DNA of 64,000 nt from positions 144,137 to 208,136 of the forward strand of contig JACRAT010000043.1 of assembly GCA_016234685.1 (NCBI GenBank). The letters are read 5' to 3'. The position numbers and the translations under genes were made by a program. Shown piece by piece: positions 28,829 through 37,513 of the stretch (position 1 is the first letter of the stretch; every line of letters begins with the position of its first letter). The stretch comes from Nitrosomonadales bacterium. GTDB taxonomy: Bacteria > Pseudomonadota > Gammaproteobacteria > Burkholderiales > Gallionellaceae. The notes under the pieces are model-generated. The model saw only the letters and a program-made list of their open reading frames with translations. It did no database searches and was not told the origin of the DNA.

Positions 28829-29583
28829 CCCTGCGGTCGTACACATGAATAATCGGGGACAGCAACAACTGTCTTTATAGGTGTTATTCCTTATCTAAGT
28901 GCCATGAGGGGCAGACTCGACTTAATCTGTACGGTGGCGCAAGCACGTCGCATGGCTCCGCACTTCCGCCCATCCTTCGACTTCGCTGCGCTACGCTCAG
29001 GACGAACGGATCACGGTAGGCTGGGGTGCGGCACGAACCCCTGCCCACCGAACACCCAAATTCGTGCGCGCAGCGCACACAAAACCGCTTCTACCTCCCC
29101 TGTTCCGCCACCGAGTAGCGGAGGCTGGACAGGGAATTCTGACGAATATGTTTGAGTCCGTGGCTGCGTAGCAGATCGGACGAGTTTATGAGGAAGCCTG
29201 ACCAGCCGACAACAAGCCGCTCAACGGCTTGTTGCGGCGTAGACTAACCTTTAGGTTATGTCGAAGCCAACAACGCAGGGAACCCCGAAGGGGTGGCGGA
29301 TTGGGGGCGCCTTTCTTGGATTACTTTCTTTGTCTCGCCAAAGAAAGTAGTCGGCGTGCGGGGCCGCTCCCCGCGCTGCCCGTTCGGCTTCTGCCAGCCC
29401 CAACCGCTATTTCAATTCCCGTTCCCCAATTCTGGCTACAAGAGGCGAATCGCATCGCGCTTCCGCCCATCCTTCGACTTCGCTGCGCTCAGGACGAACG
29501 GATCAGGGCGCGTTGGTGGTGAGGCCATCGTGAGCGCTGGTGCGCAAGCGCACCTTACTCGGCTCCATGGGGCGAGGCGGGAC
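28829..29583. repeat. Second composite intergenic repeat element and flanking direct repeats
   Basis: No gene is supported in these 755 bp. A stretch of about 45 bp ending in a GTTCG-type repeat occurs twice in direct orientation (about 28961-29011 and 29455-29505). Between them, about 29065-29350 is a copy of the element at 13451-14018. It has the same end hairpin (29322-29332 with 29339-29349), the same outer sequence, and the two internal modules in swapped order. A GGTGCGC / GCGCACC-type motif near 29541 matches one near 12772. Confidence 0.65.
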
Positions 29584-30435
29584 TCAGCCGCTGACTTTGA
29601 CGGCGAGGCCGAGTCGGCGTAGGCGGGCGGCGTAGGTTTCGAGTCGGTCTGGCGGAAGTGCGGAGAGTCGTGCCGCTTCGGCTTGCAGCGAGGGGCGGGC
29701 TAGGCCGTAGAGTAGGATGCCTTGCGGGCGGATGCTGTCGCGCAGCAAATCGGAGAGAAAGGCTAGATAGGCATCTTCGTCTTCCGCCGCCGGAGCTTTG
29801 CCGTCTAGGGCGAACCAGCAGGTTTGCAGCCAGGTGGGGCAGAGTGAGATGGCGGTGGTGAGGTGTTCGCGGACTTTGGCGAGGCTGGTGCGGGTGTCGT
29901 TGATGGCGAGCATCCCGGCTGCGCTGGCGCGGTCGAGTTTGAACCAGACTTCGCCATTGAGTCGCGCCATCTGGCGCAGGCCTTGTTGCACATGGTCTCG
30001 ATGGATCAGGCTGCCGTTGGTGATGAGCACCAGCTTTTGCTCGGCTAGGCCGAATTCGGTCTTCAGCTTGCCGATGAGTGTGATGACTTCGGCGAATTCT
30101 GCGGCGCTGGTGGGTTCGCCGTTGCCAGAGAGGGCGAGGTCGTTGATGCGGCGCATCCCTTCCGGCACGCGGCTCGCCATGAAATCGCCGTGCAGCAGCT
30201 CATGCAAGAAGCCGCGCAGCTCCTGTTCCAGCAGCTGCAGATCCACCGGCGGGGCGCTGCCCAAGGTCAGGTTGGGCACTTGGCAATACAGGCAGCGCCA
30301 GTTGCAGGCGTTGTTGGGGTTGAGATTGATGCCGATGGAGACGCCGCCCGCGCGGCGCGAGATCACCGGGTAGACGTAGCGCAGTCCGGCGCTGTCGCGG
30401 TCGTGGTTGCGAGTGGAAAGCGGGGCGTCGCTCAA
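29584..30435 (-). CDS. Radical SAM protein
   Basis: The TTG at 30433-30435 overlaps the nlpD stop (TTGA) and gives 283 residues starting with [14 protein letters not shown]. The SAM cluster motif is CNWRCLYCQV (C-x3-C-x2-C). GINLNPNNA before it, LALSGNGEPTSAAEFAEVI and LVLITNGSLIHRDHVQQGL match the radical SAM barrel. The substrate is unknown. No ATG exists near the family start, and longer readings run through nlpD in another frame. It is the last gene of surE-pcm-nlpD, in the place where rpoS usually stands. Confidence 0.85.
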   Translation of the reverse strand: MSDAPLSTRNHDRDSAGLRYVYPVISRRAGGVSIGINLNPNNACNWRCLYCQVPNLTLGSAPPVDLQLLEQELRGFLHELLHGDFMASRVPEGMRRINDLALSGNGEPTSAAEFAEVITLIGKLKTEFGLAEQKLVLITNGSLIHRDHVQQGLRQMARLNGEVWFKLDRASAAGMLAINDTRTSLAKVREHLTTAISLCPTWLQTCWFALDGKAPAAEDEDAYLAFLSDLLRDSIRPQGILLYGLARPSLQAEAARLSALPPDRLETYAARLRRLGLAVKVSG

Positions 30436-31472
30436 GGCTTGATCGGCGGCAGCAGTTTGGCTGGGTCGATGGGTTTGCCGAACTTGCGGATCTCGAAGTG
30501 CAGCTTCACTTGGTCGGTGTCGGTGCTGCCCATCTCGGCGATCTTCTGGCCTTTCTTTACCGTCTCGCGCTCTTTCACCAGGATCTGGTCGTTGTGGGCG
30601 TAGGCGCTGATGTAGGTTTTGTTGTGTTTGATGATGACCAGTTTTCCGTAGCCGCGCAGGCCGCTGCCGCTGTACACCACTTTGCCGCCGGAGCTGGCGT
30701 AGATGGGCTGGCCCGCTTTGCCGGCGATGTCGATGCCCTTGCGGTTGGCGCTCTCGGAGAATTCGGCGACGACCTTGCCTGCGGTCGGCGCTAGCCAATC
30801 CACGGCGTCTTCGTCGCTGGAATCGTCAGTAGTGTCGGGTGCGGGTTTGGCTTCTTCTTTGCTCGGCTCGACCTTGGCCGGGATGGGCTTGATGATCTCA
30901 GGCTCGGGTTTGGGGGCGGGCTTGGGTTCGTTCTTGGCGACGACCTCGGCCTTGTCCGATTCGCCAGACAGGGCTTCGGCTTGCGCTACGGCGCGTTCCG
31001 AGTAAGGCAGTCGCACGGCTTTGGGCTGGGTCTTGGTGACGATCTCGGCAGGCTTGGTTTCTGCTGCGGGCTTGGTTTCCGGCGCAGGTTTGGCTTCCGC
31101 CGGGATGGGTCTGACCTCGACCGTGCGCACGCCGTTCGCCGCACTCTGCGGGAACAGGCGGATCTCTTGCCCGATCTGGATCATGCTGGGATTCTGGATG
31201 CCGTTCAGTTCGGCCAACTCGCGGTAATCGAAGCCATGATTGAAGGCGATGCTGTACAGCGTGTCGCCCTTTTGCACGATGTAGACGGAAGGACGCCAAT
31301 CCTTGCTGGCGGGCGCGTTCTTCTTGGATGCCGTCGTCGCGGCGACGGGAGCGTTGCCTGTGCCGCGTTCTTCTACCGCCACGCGCTGGCTGGTCGAGCC
31401 GCAACCCGCCAGCACGGCTGCGCACAGCAAGGCGCAACCCAAGTGCAGTCTGATCGTTGTTTGCTTACTCAT
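30432..31472 (-). CDS. nlpD: NlpD-like lipoprotein (LysM plus LytM/M23), amidase activator
   Basis: The 346-residue lipoprotein has the lipobox LAGC (signal [24 protein letters not shown]), a LysM domain ([29 protein letters not shown]...IRLFP) and a long Pro/Lys/Glu linker. A C-terminal M23 domain follows ([32 protein letters not shown] to [14 protein letters not shown]). The first metal-ligand His of active M23 peptidases is replaced (RKGIDI), as in E. coli NlpD, so it should activate a cell-wall amidase such as AmiC at division rather than cut peptidoglycan. It overlaps pcm by 4 bp and the radical SAM gene by 4 bp. Confidence 0.92.
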   Translation of the reverse strand: MSKQTTIRLHLGCALLCAAVLAGCGSTSQRVAVEERGTGNAPVAATTASKKNAPASKDWRPSVYIVQKGDTLYSIAFNHGFDYRELAELNGIQNPSMIQIGQEIRLFPQSAANGVRTVEVRPIPAEAKPAPETKPAAETKPAEIVTKTQPKAVRLPYSERAVAQAEALSGESDKAEVVAKNEPKPAPKPEPEIIKPIPAKVEPSKEEAKPAPDTTDDSSDEDAVDWLAPTAGKVVAEFSESANRKGIDIAGKAGQPIYASSGGKVVYSGSGLRGYGKLVIIKHNKTYISAYAHNDQILVKERETVKKGQKIAEMGSTDTDQVKLHFEIRKFGKPIDPAKLLPPIKP

Positions 31473-32125
31473 GCCATCCCCGTCAACAGCGGTACGAACT
31501 TAACCGCTTCCATCTGTGTTTGATGATAGCCGCGCTCGTCGCGCTCGATCAAAGTCAGCATCTGTTCCTGCGTGCCCAAGGGCATCACCATCCGGCTGCC
31601 CACCGCCATCTGTGCCAGCAATTCGCGCGGTACGTGCGTTGCCGCTGCGGCCATGATGATGCCGTCGAAGGGGGCGATGCTGGGCAGGCCCATGCCGCCG
31701 TCGGCGTGACTCAGCCGCACGTTGCGTGCGCCGATCTCTTTGAGGCATTGCGCCGCGCGTTCGTGCAGTGGTTTGATGCGCTCGACCGAATACACTTCGC
31801 GGGCGACCTGCCCCAGCACCGCCGCCTGATAGCCGCGCCCGGTGCCGACTTCCAGCACGCGGTTGAGCGGCTTGTCGTTACGCAGGATCTCGATCATGCG
31901 CGCCACGATGTAGGGCTGCGAGATGGTCTGGCCATAGCCTATGGGCAGGGAGACGTCTTCGTAGGCGCGGGTGGCCAGCGCCTCGTCGACGAACAGGTGG
32001 CGCGGCACGGAATTCATCGCGGCCAGCACCACCTCGTCGCGGATGCCTTGGGCGCGCAGGCGCTCGATCATGCGGTTGCGCGTGCGCGCGGAAGTCATGC
32101 CGATGCCGCTGTGACGGACGTTCAT
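31469..32125 (-). CDS. pcm: Protein-L-isoaspartate O-methyltransferase
   Basis: Pcm repairs aged proteins by methylating L-isoaspartyl residues with SAM. The 218-residue protein has [38 protein letters not shown], the SAM-binding motif [16 protein letters not shown], and [21 protein letters not shown]. The ATG at 32123-32125 overlaps the surE stop (ATGA); an internal ATG at 32098 is possible. It lies in the conserved surE-pcm-nlpD operon. Confidence 0.95.
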   Translation of the reverse strand: MNVRHSGIGMTSARTRNRMIERLRAQGIRDEVVLAAMNSVPRHLFVDEALATRAYEDVSLPIGYGQTISQPYIVARMIEILRNDKPLNRVLEVGTGRGYQAAVLGQVAREVYSVERIKPLHERAAQCLKEIGARNVRLSHADGGMGLPSIAPFDGIIMAAAATHVPRELLAQMAVGSRMVMPLGTQEQMLTLIERDERGYHQTQMEAVKFVPLLTGMA

Positions 32126-32874
32126 GCGCGTTCTCCCAGCCAGCCGCGCACGGCGTCGAGTTGGCTGTATTGGGTCAGGTCGATCTGCAAAGGGGTGATG
32201 GAAGCGCGGCGGCTGGCGACGGCATGGAAGTCTGTGCCCTCCCCGGCATCTTGTGCCTGACCGGCTGCGCCCACCCAGTAGACGGTGTCACCGTGCGGAT
32301 TCTGTCCGCGCACCACCGGCTCGGCCTTGTGGCGCTTGCCCAGCCGGGTGACTTGCGTACCTTGCAACTCGCTGTAGGCCACGTCCGGCACGTTCACGTT
32401 CAGCAGCCAGGGCTGGCCGTGGGTGTTTTGCTCGAAACGGCGCACCAGTTCGACCACGACTTGCGCGGCCGTGTCGTAATGCTTCAGGCTCTTGCCGCCG
32501 GCCAGCGAAACGGCGATGGACGGGATGCCGAGCAGAAAGCCTTCGGTCGCTGCCGCCACCGTGCCGGAGTAGATGGTGTCGTCGCCCATGTTGGCCCCGG
32601 CATTGATGCCCGAGATCACCATGTCCGGCTGGCGATCCAGCATCCCGGTGACGGCCAGGTGGACGCAGTCGGTGGGCGTGCCGTTGACGTAAAAGAAGCC
32701 GCTGGCGGCGCGATGCAGATTGAGCGGGCGATCCAGCGTCAGCGAATTGGAAGCGCCGCTGCGATTGCGCTCAGGTGCGACCACCGTCACTTCGGCGATG
32801 GCGGCGAGATGCGTGGCCAGACAGGCCAGACCCGGTGCGAAATAACCGTCGTCGTTACTGATTAGAATGTGCAT
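32122..32874 (-). CDS. surE: 5'/3'-nucleotidase SurE
   Basis: SurE is a metal-dependent phosphatase of nucleoside monophosphates linked to stationary-phase survival. The 250-residue protein begins [16 protein letters not shown] with the paired Asp metal ligands. [54 protein letters not shown] and SVALAG segments follow. Length and motifs are normal. It heads the surE-pcm-nlpD operon, with a four-base overlap to pcm. Confidence 0.96.
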   Translation of the reverse strand: MHILISNDDGYFAPGLACLATHLAAIAEVTVVAPERNRSGASNSLTLDRPLNLHRAASGFFYVNGTPTDCVHLAVTGMLDRQPDMVISGINAGANMGDDTIYSGTVAAATEGFLLGIPSIAVSLAGGKSLKHYDTAAQVVVELVRRFEQNTHGQPWLLNVNVPDVAYSELQGTQVTRLGKRHKAEPVVRGQNPHGDTVYWVGAAGQAQDAGEGTDFHAVASRRASITPLQIDLTQYSQLDAVRGWLGERA

Positions 32875-32948
32875 CGGAGGGACTCAGGGAAACCACTGTT
32901 TTATTGCGCGCCATTGTACACGGGGAAACCGTGGCCACGAAACTTGCT

Positions 32949-33995
32949 TTATCCCGCACGGGCTTGGCGCTCGATCAGCATGGCATCACCGTAGCTGAAG
33001 AAGCGGTAGCCTTGCGCCACGGCCTCGCGGTAGGCGGTCAGTAGCTCATCCATACCGCCAAAGGCGCATACCAGCATCAGCAGGGTGGAGCGCGGTAGGT
33101 GGAAGTTGGTGAGCAGCACGTCCACTACGCGGAAGCGGTAGCCGGGGGTGATGAAGATGTTGGTCTCGCCGGAATCGGCGCTGAATTCACTGCCGCTCGC
33201 CGCACTCTTTGCTGCGGCACTTTCCAGTGCGCGCAGGCTGGTCGTGCCTACCGCCACCACGCGTCCGCCCCGGGCGCGCGTCTCGCGGATGGCCTCCACC
33301 GTGGCTTGCGGGATGCTGTAGCGCTCACTGTGCATCACGTGCTCGCTGATGTTTTCGGCGCGCACCGGCTTGAACGTGCCTGCGCCGACGTGCAGAGTGA
33401 CCTGGGCGCTGCGCACGCCGCGTGCGTTCAGTGTCGCCAGCATCGCTTCGTCGAAATGCAGTCCGGCGGTGGGGGCGGCGACTGCGCCGGGTTCGCGTGC
33501 GAACACGGTTTGGTAGCGCGAATCGTCTTCCTCGCCAGCCGCGTGGGTGATGTAGGGCGGCAACGGCAGATGGCCGCAACGCTCCAGTGCGTCGTGCACC
33601 GATTCCTTGCCGGTGAAGCGCAGTCGGTAGAACTCGCTCTCACGGCCCAGCACCTCCACAGGAAGTTCGCCCGCTAGCAACAGGTGAGTGCCTGCTCGCG
33701 GTGATTTGCTGGCGCGCACTTGGGCTAGAGCTTCGTGCTCATTCAGCACGCGCTCCACCAGCACCTCGACTTGTCCACCGCTTTGTTTGACACCGAACAA
33801 CCGTGCTTTCAGTACGCGGGTGTCGTTCAGCACCAGCAGGTCGCCTGCGCGCAACAGTTCGGGCAGATCGGTGAAATGCCGATGGTCGCGCTGTCCGTCA
33901 TGTAGATGGAGCAAGCGGCTGCCGCCGCGCTGGGCGGGCGGATGTTGGGCGATCAGGTGTTCGGGAAGGTCGAAATCGAATTGGTCGGTGCGCAC
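32949..33995 (-). CDS. queA: S-adenosylmethionine:tRNA ribosyltransferase-isomerase
   Basis: QueA transfers the ribosyl part of SAM to preQ1 in tRNA, forming epoxyqueuosine. The GTG at 33993-33995 gives 348 residues starting [20 protein letters not shown], the family N-terminus. Further motifs are [26 protein letters not shown], the central [33 protein letters not shown]-type [11 protein letters not shown], and [20 protein letters not shown] longer upstream reading has no family sequence. No tgt or other queuosine gene is adjacent. Confidence 0.95.
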   Translation of the reverse strand: MRTDQFDFDLPEHLIAQHPPAQRGGSRLLHLHDGQRDHRHFTDLPELLRAGDLLVLNDTRVLKARLFGVKQSGGQVEVLVERVLNEHEALAQVRASKSPRAGTHLLLAGELPVEVLGRESEFYRLRFTGKESVHDALERCGHLPLPPYITHAAGEEDDSRYQTVFAREPGAVAAPTAGLHFDEAMLATLNARGVRSAQVTLHVGAGTFKPVRAENISEHVMHSERYSIPQATVEAIRETRARGGRVVAVGTTSLRALESAAAKSAASGSEFSADSGETNIFITPGYRFRVVDVLLTNFHLPRSTLLMLVCAFGGMDELLTAYREAVAQGYRFFSYGDAMLIERQARAG

Positions 33996-34117
33996 AAAAG
34001 TCTTCAAAAAGTAAAGATGCCGGGAGTCGCCCAGCGAACAGGCCGCGATTATATCAGTGGCTTCGTGGCGTTCTGGCAACAGTGTTTCACGCCGATTAGG
34101 GGCTTTGCACTTTGCGA

Positions 34118-34126
34118 TGTTACAAT
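34118..34126 (+). promoter_or_regulatory. Candidate extended -10 promoter of the DUF2799 lipoprotein gene
   Basis: TG-T-TACAAT at 34118-34126 fits an extended -10 element 91 bp before the lipoprotein ATG, in the region divergent from queA. No good -35 box is at the expected distance, so this is tentative. Confidence 0.35.
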
Positions 34127-34216
34127 CGGAACTCGATACAGAGCATTGATTTAAAGAAGACTCTGTTTGACGCCCCGCGCCTCTTGGTGAGATGGGGCGA
34201 ATTAATAGGAGTCTCC

Positions 34217-34816
34217 ATGCAGCGCCCGTCAGTTTCACACCTTCCGCTTGTCGGCCTAATTCTGGCCGTCATGGTGTTGAGTGGGTGCGACAGTGAAGTG
34301 CAGCGGGCTTGCCCGGATGTCGATTGGTATCAGGCCGGCTATCAAGATGGTTTTGCGGGAGAGCGGGGATTGCGCATCGAAAATGTCCGCGTCACTTGTT
34401 CCAAAGTCGATGCTTGGAATAAGCCTCGCCCTGATCGGGCGCTCTATTTTTCAGGCTGGAAAAAAGGCGTGATCGAATATTGCTCGCCGGCCAACGGCTT
34501 GGCTTTGGGCAAAAAAGGGGTCTCTTTCAAAACCATCTGTCCAGCGGAGTTGACTACGGATTTTGAGAACGCTTATCGCGAGGGGCGCAAAGCTTTCGAT
34601 GGGCGGCAGTCGCTCGATGCGCGCAAGGGTGCGCTGCGCAAGCAGATCAAGCAGCTCGAGGCCGAGCAGTATCAGCTGAAGGCGCAACTTGCTCAATCCG
34701 AGAATCAGTCCGAATACGATCTGACCCGCAATCGTCTGCGCGACAACGCCCGCAGACTGCGCGAATCCACAGATGAACTGCAAAGTCTGGAGGCGACAGG
34801 CCGAGGGGTGAAGTAG
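34217..34816 (+). CDS. DUF2799-type lipoprotein
   Basis: The ATG at 34217 has AGGAG 7 nt upstream and gives 199 residues. The signal peptide ends in a lipobox (LAVMVLSGC), so the mature protein should be lipidated. The body has repeated Gly/aromatic motifs ([55 protein letters not shown]) seen in DUF2799 proteins. A C-terminal coiled coil (about 135-190, [21 protein letters not shown]) may mediate assembly. The function is unknown. It is transcribed away from queA. Confidence 0.8.
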   Translation: MQRPSVSHLPLVGLILAVMVLSGCDSEVQRACPDVDWYQAGYQDGFAGERGLRIENVRVTCSKVDAWNKPRPDRALYFSGWKKGVIEYCSPANGLALGKKGVSFKTICPAELTTDFENAYREGRKAFDGRQSLDARKGALRKQIKQLEAEQYQLKAQLAQSENQSEYDLTRNRLRDNARRLRESTDELQSLEATGRGVK

Positions 34817-34897
34817 TCATTCTGGGGTGTAACACCAACCCAATCCATCCGGCAGCGCGAGCTGCCGCTTTCAATTTCTGGCCTTTCAGGAGCAAAT

Positions 34898-35236
34898 ATG
34901 AGCGATCTACCAAAGTGTCCGCAGTGCGGTTCGGAATATACCTACGAGGACGGCGACAATTTCGTCTGCCCTGAGTGCGCGCACGAGTGGCCCAAGGTCG
35001 CGGCTGAGGCGGTCGAGGCGGCGAAAGTGTTCAAGGATGCTTTTGGTACGGTGCTGAATGACGGCGATACGGTGACGGTCATCAAGGACTTGAAGATCAA
35101 GGGTTCGTCGTCGGTGGTGAAGGTCGGCACCAAGGTGAAGAACATCCGCTTGGTGGACGGCGACCACGACATCGACTGCAAGATCGACGGCATCGGTGCG
35201 ATGCAGTTGAAGACCGAGTTCGTGAAGAAGGCCTAG
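34898..35236 (+). CDS. yjdM: YjdM (PhnA-family) zinc-ribbon protein
   Basis: The 112-residue protein has an N-terminal zinc ribbon ([25 protein letters not shown]). The conserved PhnA/YjdM C-terminal domain follows: [43 protein letters not shown] and the ending D-C-K-I-D-G-x-G-A-M-Q-L-K. The family is widespread; despite the old name phnA it is not the phosphonoacetate hydrolase, and its role is unclear. A large palindromic repeat begins 2 bp after the stop. Confidence 0.93.
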   Translation: MSDLPKCPQCGSEYTYEDGDNFVCPECAHEWPKVAAEAVEAAKVFKDAFGTVLNDGDTVTVIKDLKIKGSSSVVKVGTKVKNIRLVDGDHDIDCKIDGIGAMQLKTEFVKKA

Positions 35237-35238
35237 TC

Positions 35239-35304
35239 TTTGGAGTGCGCAGACCCGGCTGCGCTGGATATTCGGTCGGCGGCGACGTGTCGCCGCACTC
35301 CAAA
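35239..35304. repeat. Nested palindromic repeat after yjdM
   Basis: The outer arms TTTGGAGTGCG (35239-35249) and CGCACTCCAAA (35294-35304) are perfect complements. Inside, GCGGCGAC (35279-35286) pairs with GTCGCCGC (35289-35296) and overlaps the right outer arm, so two folds compete. It could act as a terminator or processing hairpin; no T-run follows. Confidence 0.55.
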
Positions 35305-35318
35305 CGGCAGGGAGAACG

Positions 35319-35993
35319 ATGGACTGCTTGATCTACTGCGACGATTCGCTGCTGATCGCCAACAAGCCCGCCGGTCTGCTGGCCGTGCCGGGGCGCGGTG
35401 AAGACAAGCAGGATTGTCTGTCTGCGCGCCTTCAGCAAACTTTCCCTGATGCGCTGGTGGTGCATCGCCTCGACATGGCGACTTCCGGTCTGCTGGTGTT
35501 TGCGCGCGGAACGGCGATGCAGCGGCGTTTGTCCTGGATGTTCCAGCAGCGGCAGGTGGAAAAGCGTTATGTGGCCCTGGTCTCCGGCGCGCTGGTGGAT
35601 GAGTCCGGCGAGATCGCCTTGCCTCTAGGCGCAGACTGGCCGAACCGACCTAGGCAGAAGGTTGATCCTGAGGCGGGGAAGGCATCTCTGACGAGGTTTC
35701 AAGTGATAAGTCGCAGCGATGGCAGCCCTTCGACTGCGCTACGCCACGCTCAAGGCGAACGAGCGGAGGCGGGCTTTGGTACTTCCGCCCACACTCGGCT
35801 TGAACTCACGCCCGTCACTGGCCGCACCCATCAGTTGCGTGTGCATCTGGCCGCCATCGGCCATCCCATCATTGGCGATGCGCTGTATGGGGGACACGCT
35901 GCGCTGCGCCTGATGCTGCACGCTTGTGCGTTGGATCTCACGCATCCGCTGAGCGGTCAGCCCTTGAAGTTCGTCAGTCCGCCCCCATTCTGA
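35319..35993 (+). CDS. rluA: RluA-family pseudouridine synthase with an in-frame repeat insertion
   Basis: The 224-residue enzyme matches RluA, which makes pseudouridine in 23S rRNA and some tRNAs. Motifs are NKPAGLLAVPGR, the catalytic HRLDMATSGLLV (Asp in HRLD), KRYVALVSG, DWPNRPRQKVDPEAGKAS, ELTPVTGRTHQLRVHLAAIGHPIIGD and LMLHACALDLTHP. Between FQVISR and LELTP about 20 extra residues (around SPSTALRHAQGERAEAG) are encoded by a dispersed intergenic repeat at 35726-35766. The insertion keeps the frame and lies where E. coli RluA has a short loop, so the enzyme may still work. Confidence 0.88.
   Translation: MDCLIYCDDSLLIANKPAGLLAVPGRGEDKQDCLSARLQQTFPDALVVHRLDMATSGLLVFARGTAMQRRLSWMFQQRQVEKRYVALVSGALVDESGEIALPLGADWPNRPRQKVDPEAGKASLTRFQVISRSDGSPSTALRHAQGERAEAGFGTSAHTRLELTPVTGRTHQLRVHLAAIGHPIIGDALYGGHAALRLMLHACALDLTHPLSGQPLKFVSPPPF
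35726..35766. repeat. Dispersed repeat inserted inside rluA
   Basis: The sequence CCCTTCGACTGCGCTACG...CTCAAGGCGAACG belongs to the same family as the intergenic copies at 28974 and 29470. It is in frame with rluA and adds no stop codon. Confidence 0.6.
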
Positions 35994-36063
35994 CAACGGC
36001 GCGACGGTATGGGTTGCGATGCTATACTGCGCTCCGCTCGTTCAATCACCTGAAGAGGATTAC

Positions 36064-36921
36064 ATGAAACGTTTCTTGATGTTGTTCACCCTGATCGTAA
36101 CCTGCCTAGGGCTGTTCGCAGTCGAGGCCAATGCCAAACGTCTGGGCGGCGGTAGCAGTGTAGGTAAGCAGCGCACGATGGATCAACAACAGATGCAGCG
36201 TCAGCCGACCGCAGCGCCAGCACAGGCCGCTCCGGCCGCCGCCGCGCCACAGTCCAACCGCAGCAAGTGGCTCGGCCCCTTGGCTGGCTTGGCGATCGGC
36301 GCTGGCTTGGCCGCGATGTTCGCCAGCATGGGCTTGGGCGAAGGTATGGGCATGTTGCTGATGATCGTGTTGGGCGTGGCTGCACTGGCATTCGTCGTTG
36401 CCATGTTGCGCAAGAAGAAACAACAAGCGCCGATGCAATATGCTGGCGCGGGTGCGCCTTACAGCCAGCCTGAGTCAGCTTATCAGCCGGTCTCTGGTGG
36501 TAGCGCCGCACCGGTGGCTGAGCCTGTCGCTGCGGCGCCAGCCAGCATCCCTGCCGGTTTCCCGGTTGATGCCTTCCTGCGTTCCGCCAAGACTTCGTTC
36601 ATCCGCCTGCAAGCCGCGAACGACCGCAAGGACTTGAACGACATTCGCGAATACACCACGCCGGAGATGTACGCCGAGATCTCGATGCAGATGCAAGAGC
36701 GTGACGATGCGCCGCAGAAGACTGACGTGCAGGCAGTGAACGCCGCGTTGATCGAAGTGGTGGAAGAGGGCGATGTCGCCATCGCCAGCGTGCGTCTGAG
36801 CGGCCAGTTGAGTGAGAACGGCGGCGCGGCGGAGAACTTCGACGAAGTGTGGCACGTGCAGAAGAATCTGCGCGACGACAAGGCAGTGTGGTTGTTGGCT
36901 GGTATCCAGCAAGTCGCCTGA
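36064..36921 (+). CDS. Tim44-like domain membrane protein
   Basis: The ATG at 36064 follows AAGAGGA and gives 285 residues. It has a signal/anchor (FLMLFTLIVTCLGLFAVEANA), a Gln/Pro/Ala-rich linker and a transmembrane pair (WLGPLAGLAIGAGLAAMFASMGLG, MLLMIVLGVAALAFVVAML). A C-terminal Tim44-like fold follows (VDAFLRSAKTSFIRLQAANDRKDLNDIREYTTPEMYAEI to DEVWHVQKNLRDDKAVWLLAGIQQ). In betaproteobacteria this gene commonly precedes ubiJ and ubiB. The molecular role is not established. ubiJ starts 2 bp after its stop. Confidence 0.85.
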   Translation: MKRFLMLFTLIVTCLGLFAVEANAKRLGGGSSVGKQRTMDQQQMQRQPTAAPAQAAPAAAAPQSNRSKWLGPLAGLAIGAGLAAMFASMGLGEGMGMLLMIVLGVAALAFVVAMLRKKKQQAPMQYAGAGAPYSQPESAYQPVSGGSAAPVAEPVAAAPASIPAGFPVDAFLRSAKTSFIRLQAANDRKDLNDIREYTTPEMYAEISMQMQERDDAPQKTDVQAVNAALIEVVEEGDVAIASVRLSGQLSENGGAAENFDEVWHVQKNLRDDKAVWLLAGIQQVA

Positions 36922-36923
36922 CG

Positions 36924-37508
36924 ATGTTCGCAAAGCCAGCCGTCGCTACGCTCAACCACCTGCTCGTGGGTAGTGGTTGGGCGCTGCCCCGGCTGGCCCG
37001 TTTCGCCGGAATGACGGCGCGATTCCATGTCGCGCCGTTTTCTTTTTGCTGCACTATCGGCCCGGACGGGTTGCTGAGTGCGGCATCGAGTGACGCCGCT
37101 GCCGATGTGGTCTGCGTCGTCCCCCCTTCATTGCTGCCGCGTCTGGCCTTGCAGGACGAGGCAGCGTCCAATCAGATCGAGACTTCGGGCGATGCGGCCC
37201 TGCTCGCCGAATTGCTCTATCTCACTCGCAACCTGCGCTGGGATGCTGCGGAAGACCTCAGTCGCGTTACTGGCGACATCGCTGCCGAGCGCATCGTGCG
37301 GCTGGTTTCCGCCAAGCATCGTCAGGCGCATGAGACGGTGCTGAACCTCTCGCAGGCGCTGGCCGAATACTGGACGGAAGAAAGTCCGCTGCTGGCCAAG
37401 CCCACGCAAGTGGCCGCTTTCGTACAGCAGGTCGACCAGTTGCGCGATGATGTGGCGCGGCTGGAGCAGCGCCTCGCACGCCTTGTCTCTTCCCCCGGAG
37501 CTAACTGA
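36924..37508 (+). CDS. ubiJ: Ubiquinone biosynthesis accessory factor UbiJ
   Basis: UbiJ helps organise the Ubi complex and binds ubiquinone intermediates through an SCP2 domain. The 194-residue protein starts [14 protein letters not shown] and has the SCP2-like core ([76 protein letters not shown]). It ends in a helical segment with a coiled coil ([18 protein letters not shown]). It is tightly packed between the Tim44-like gene and ubiB, which supports the assignment. Confidence 0.9.
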   Translation: MFAKPAVATLNHLLVGSGWALPRLARFAGMTARFHVAPFSFCCTIGPDGLLSAASSDAAADVVCVVPPSLLPRLALQDEAASNQIETSGDAALLAELLYLTRNLRWDAAEDLSRVTGDIAAERIVRLVSAKHRQAHETVLNLSQALAEYWTEESPLLAKPTQVAAFVQQVDQLRDDVARLEQRLARLVSSPGAN

Positions 37509-37513
37509 AAACA

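Noticed and set aside
36990..37030. REP-like CGCCGGAATGACGGCG inside ubiJ
   Set aside because: It encodes the conserved FAGMTARF stretch expected in UbiJ and is probably coincidental similarity.
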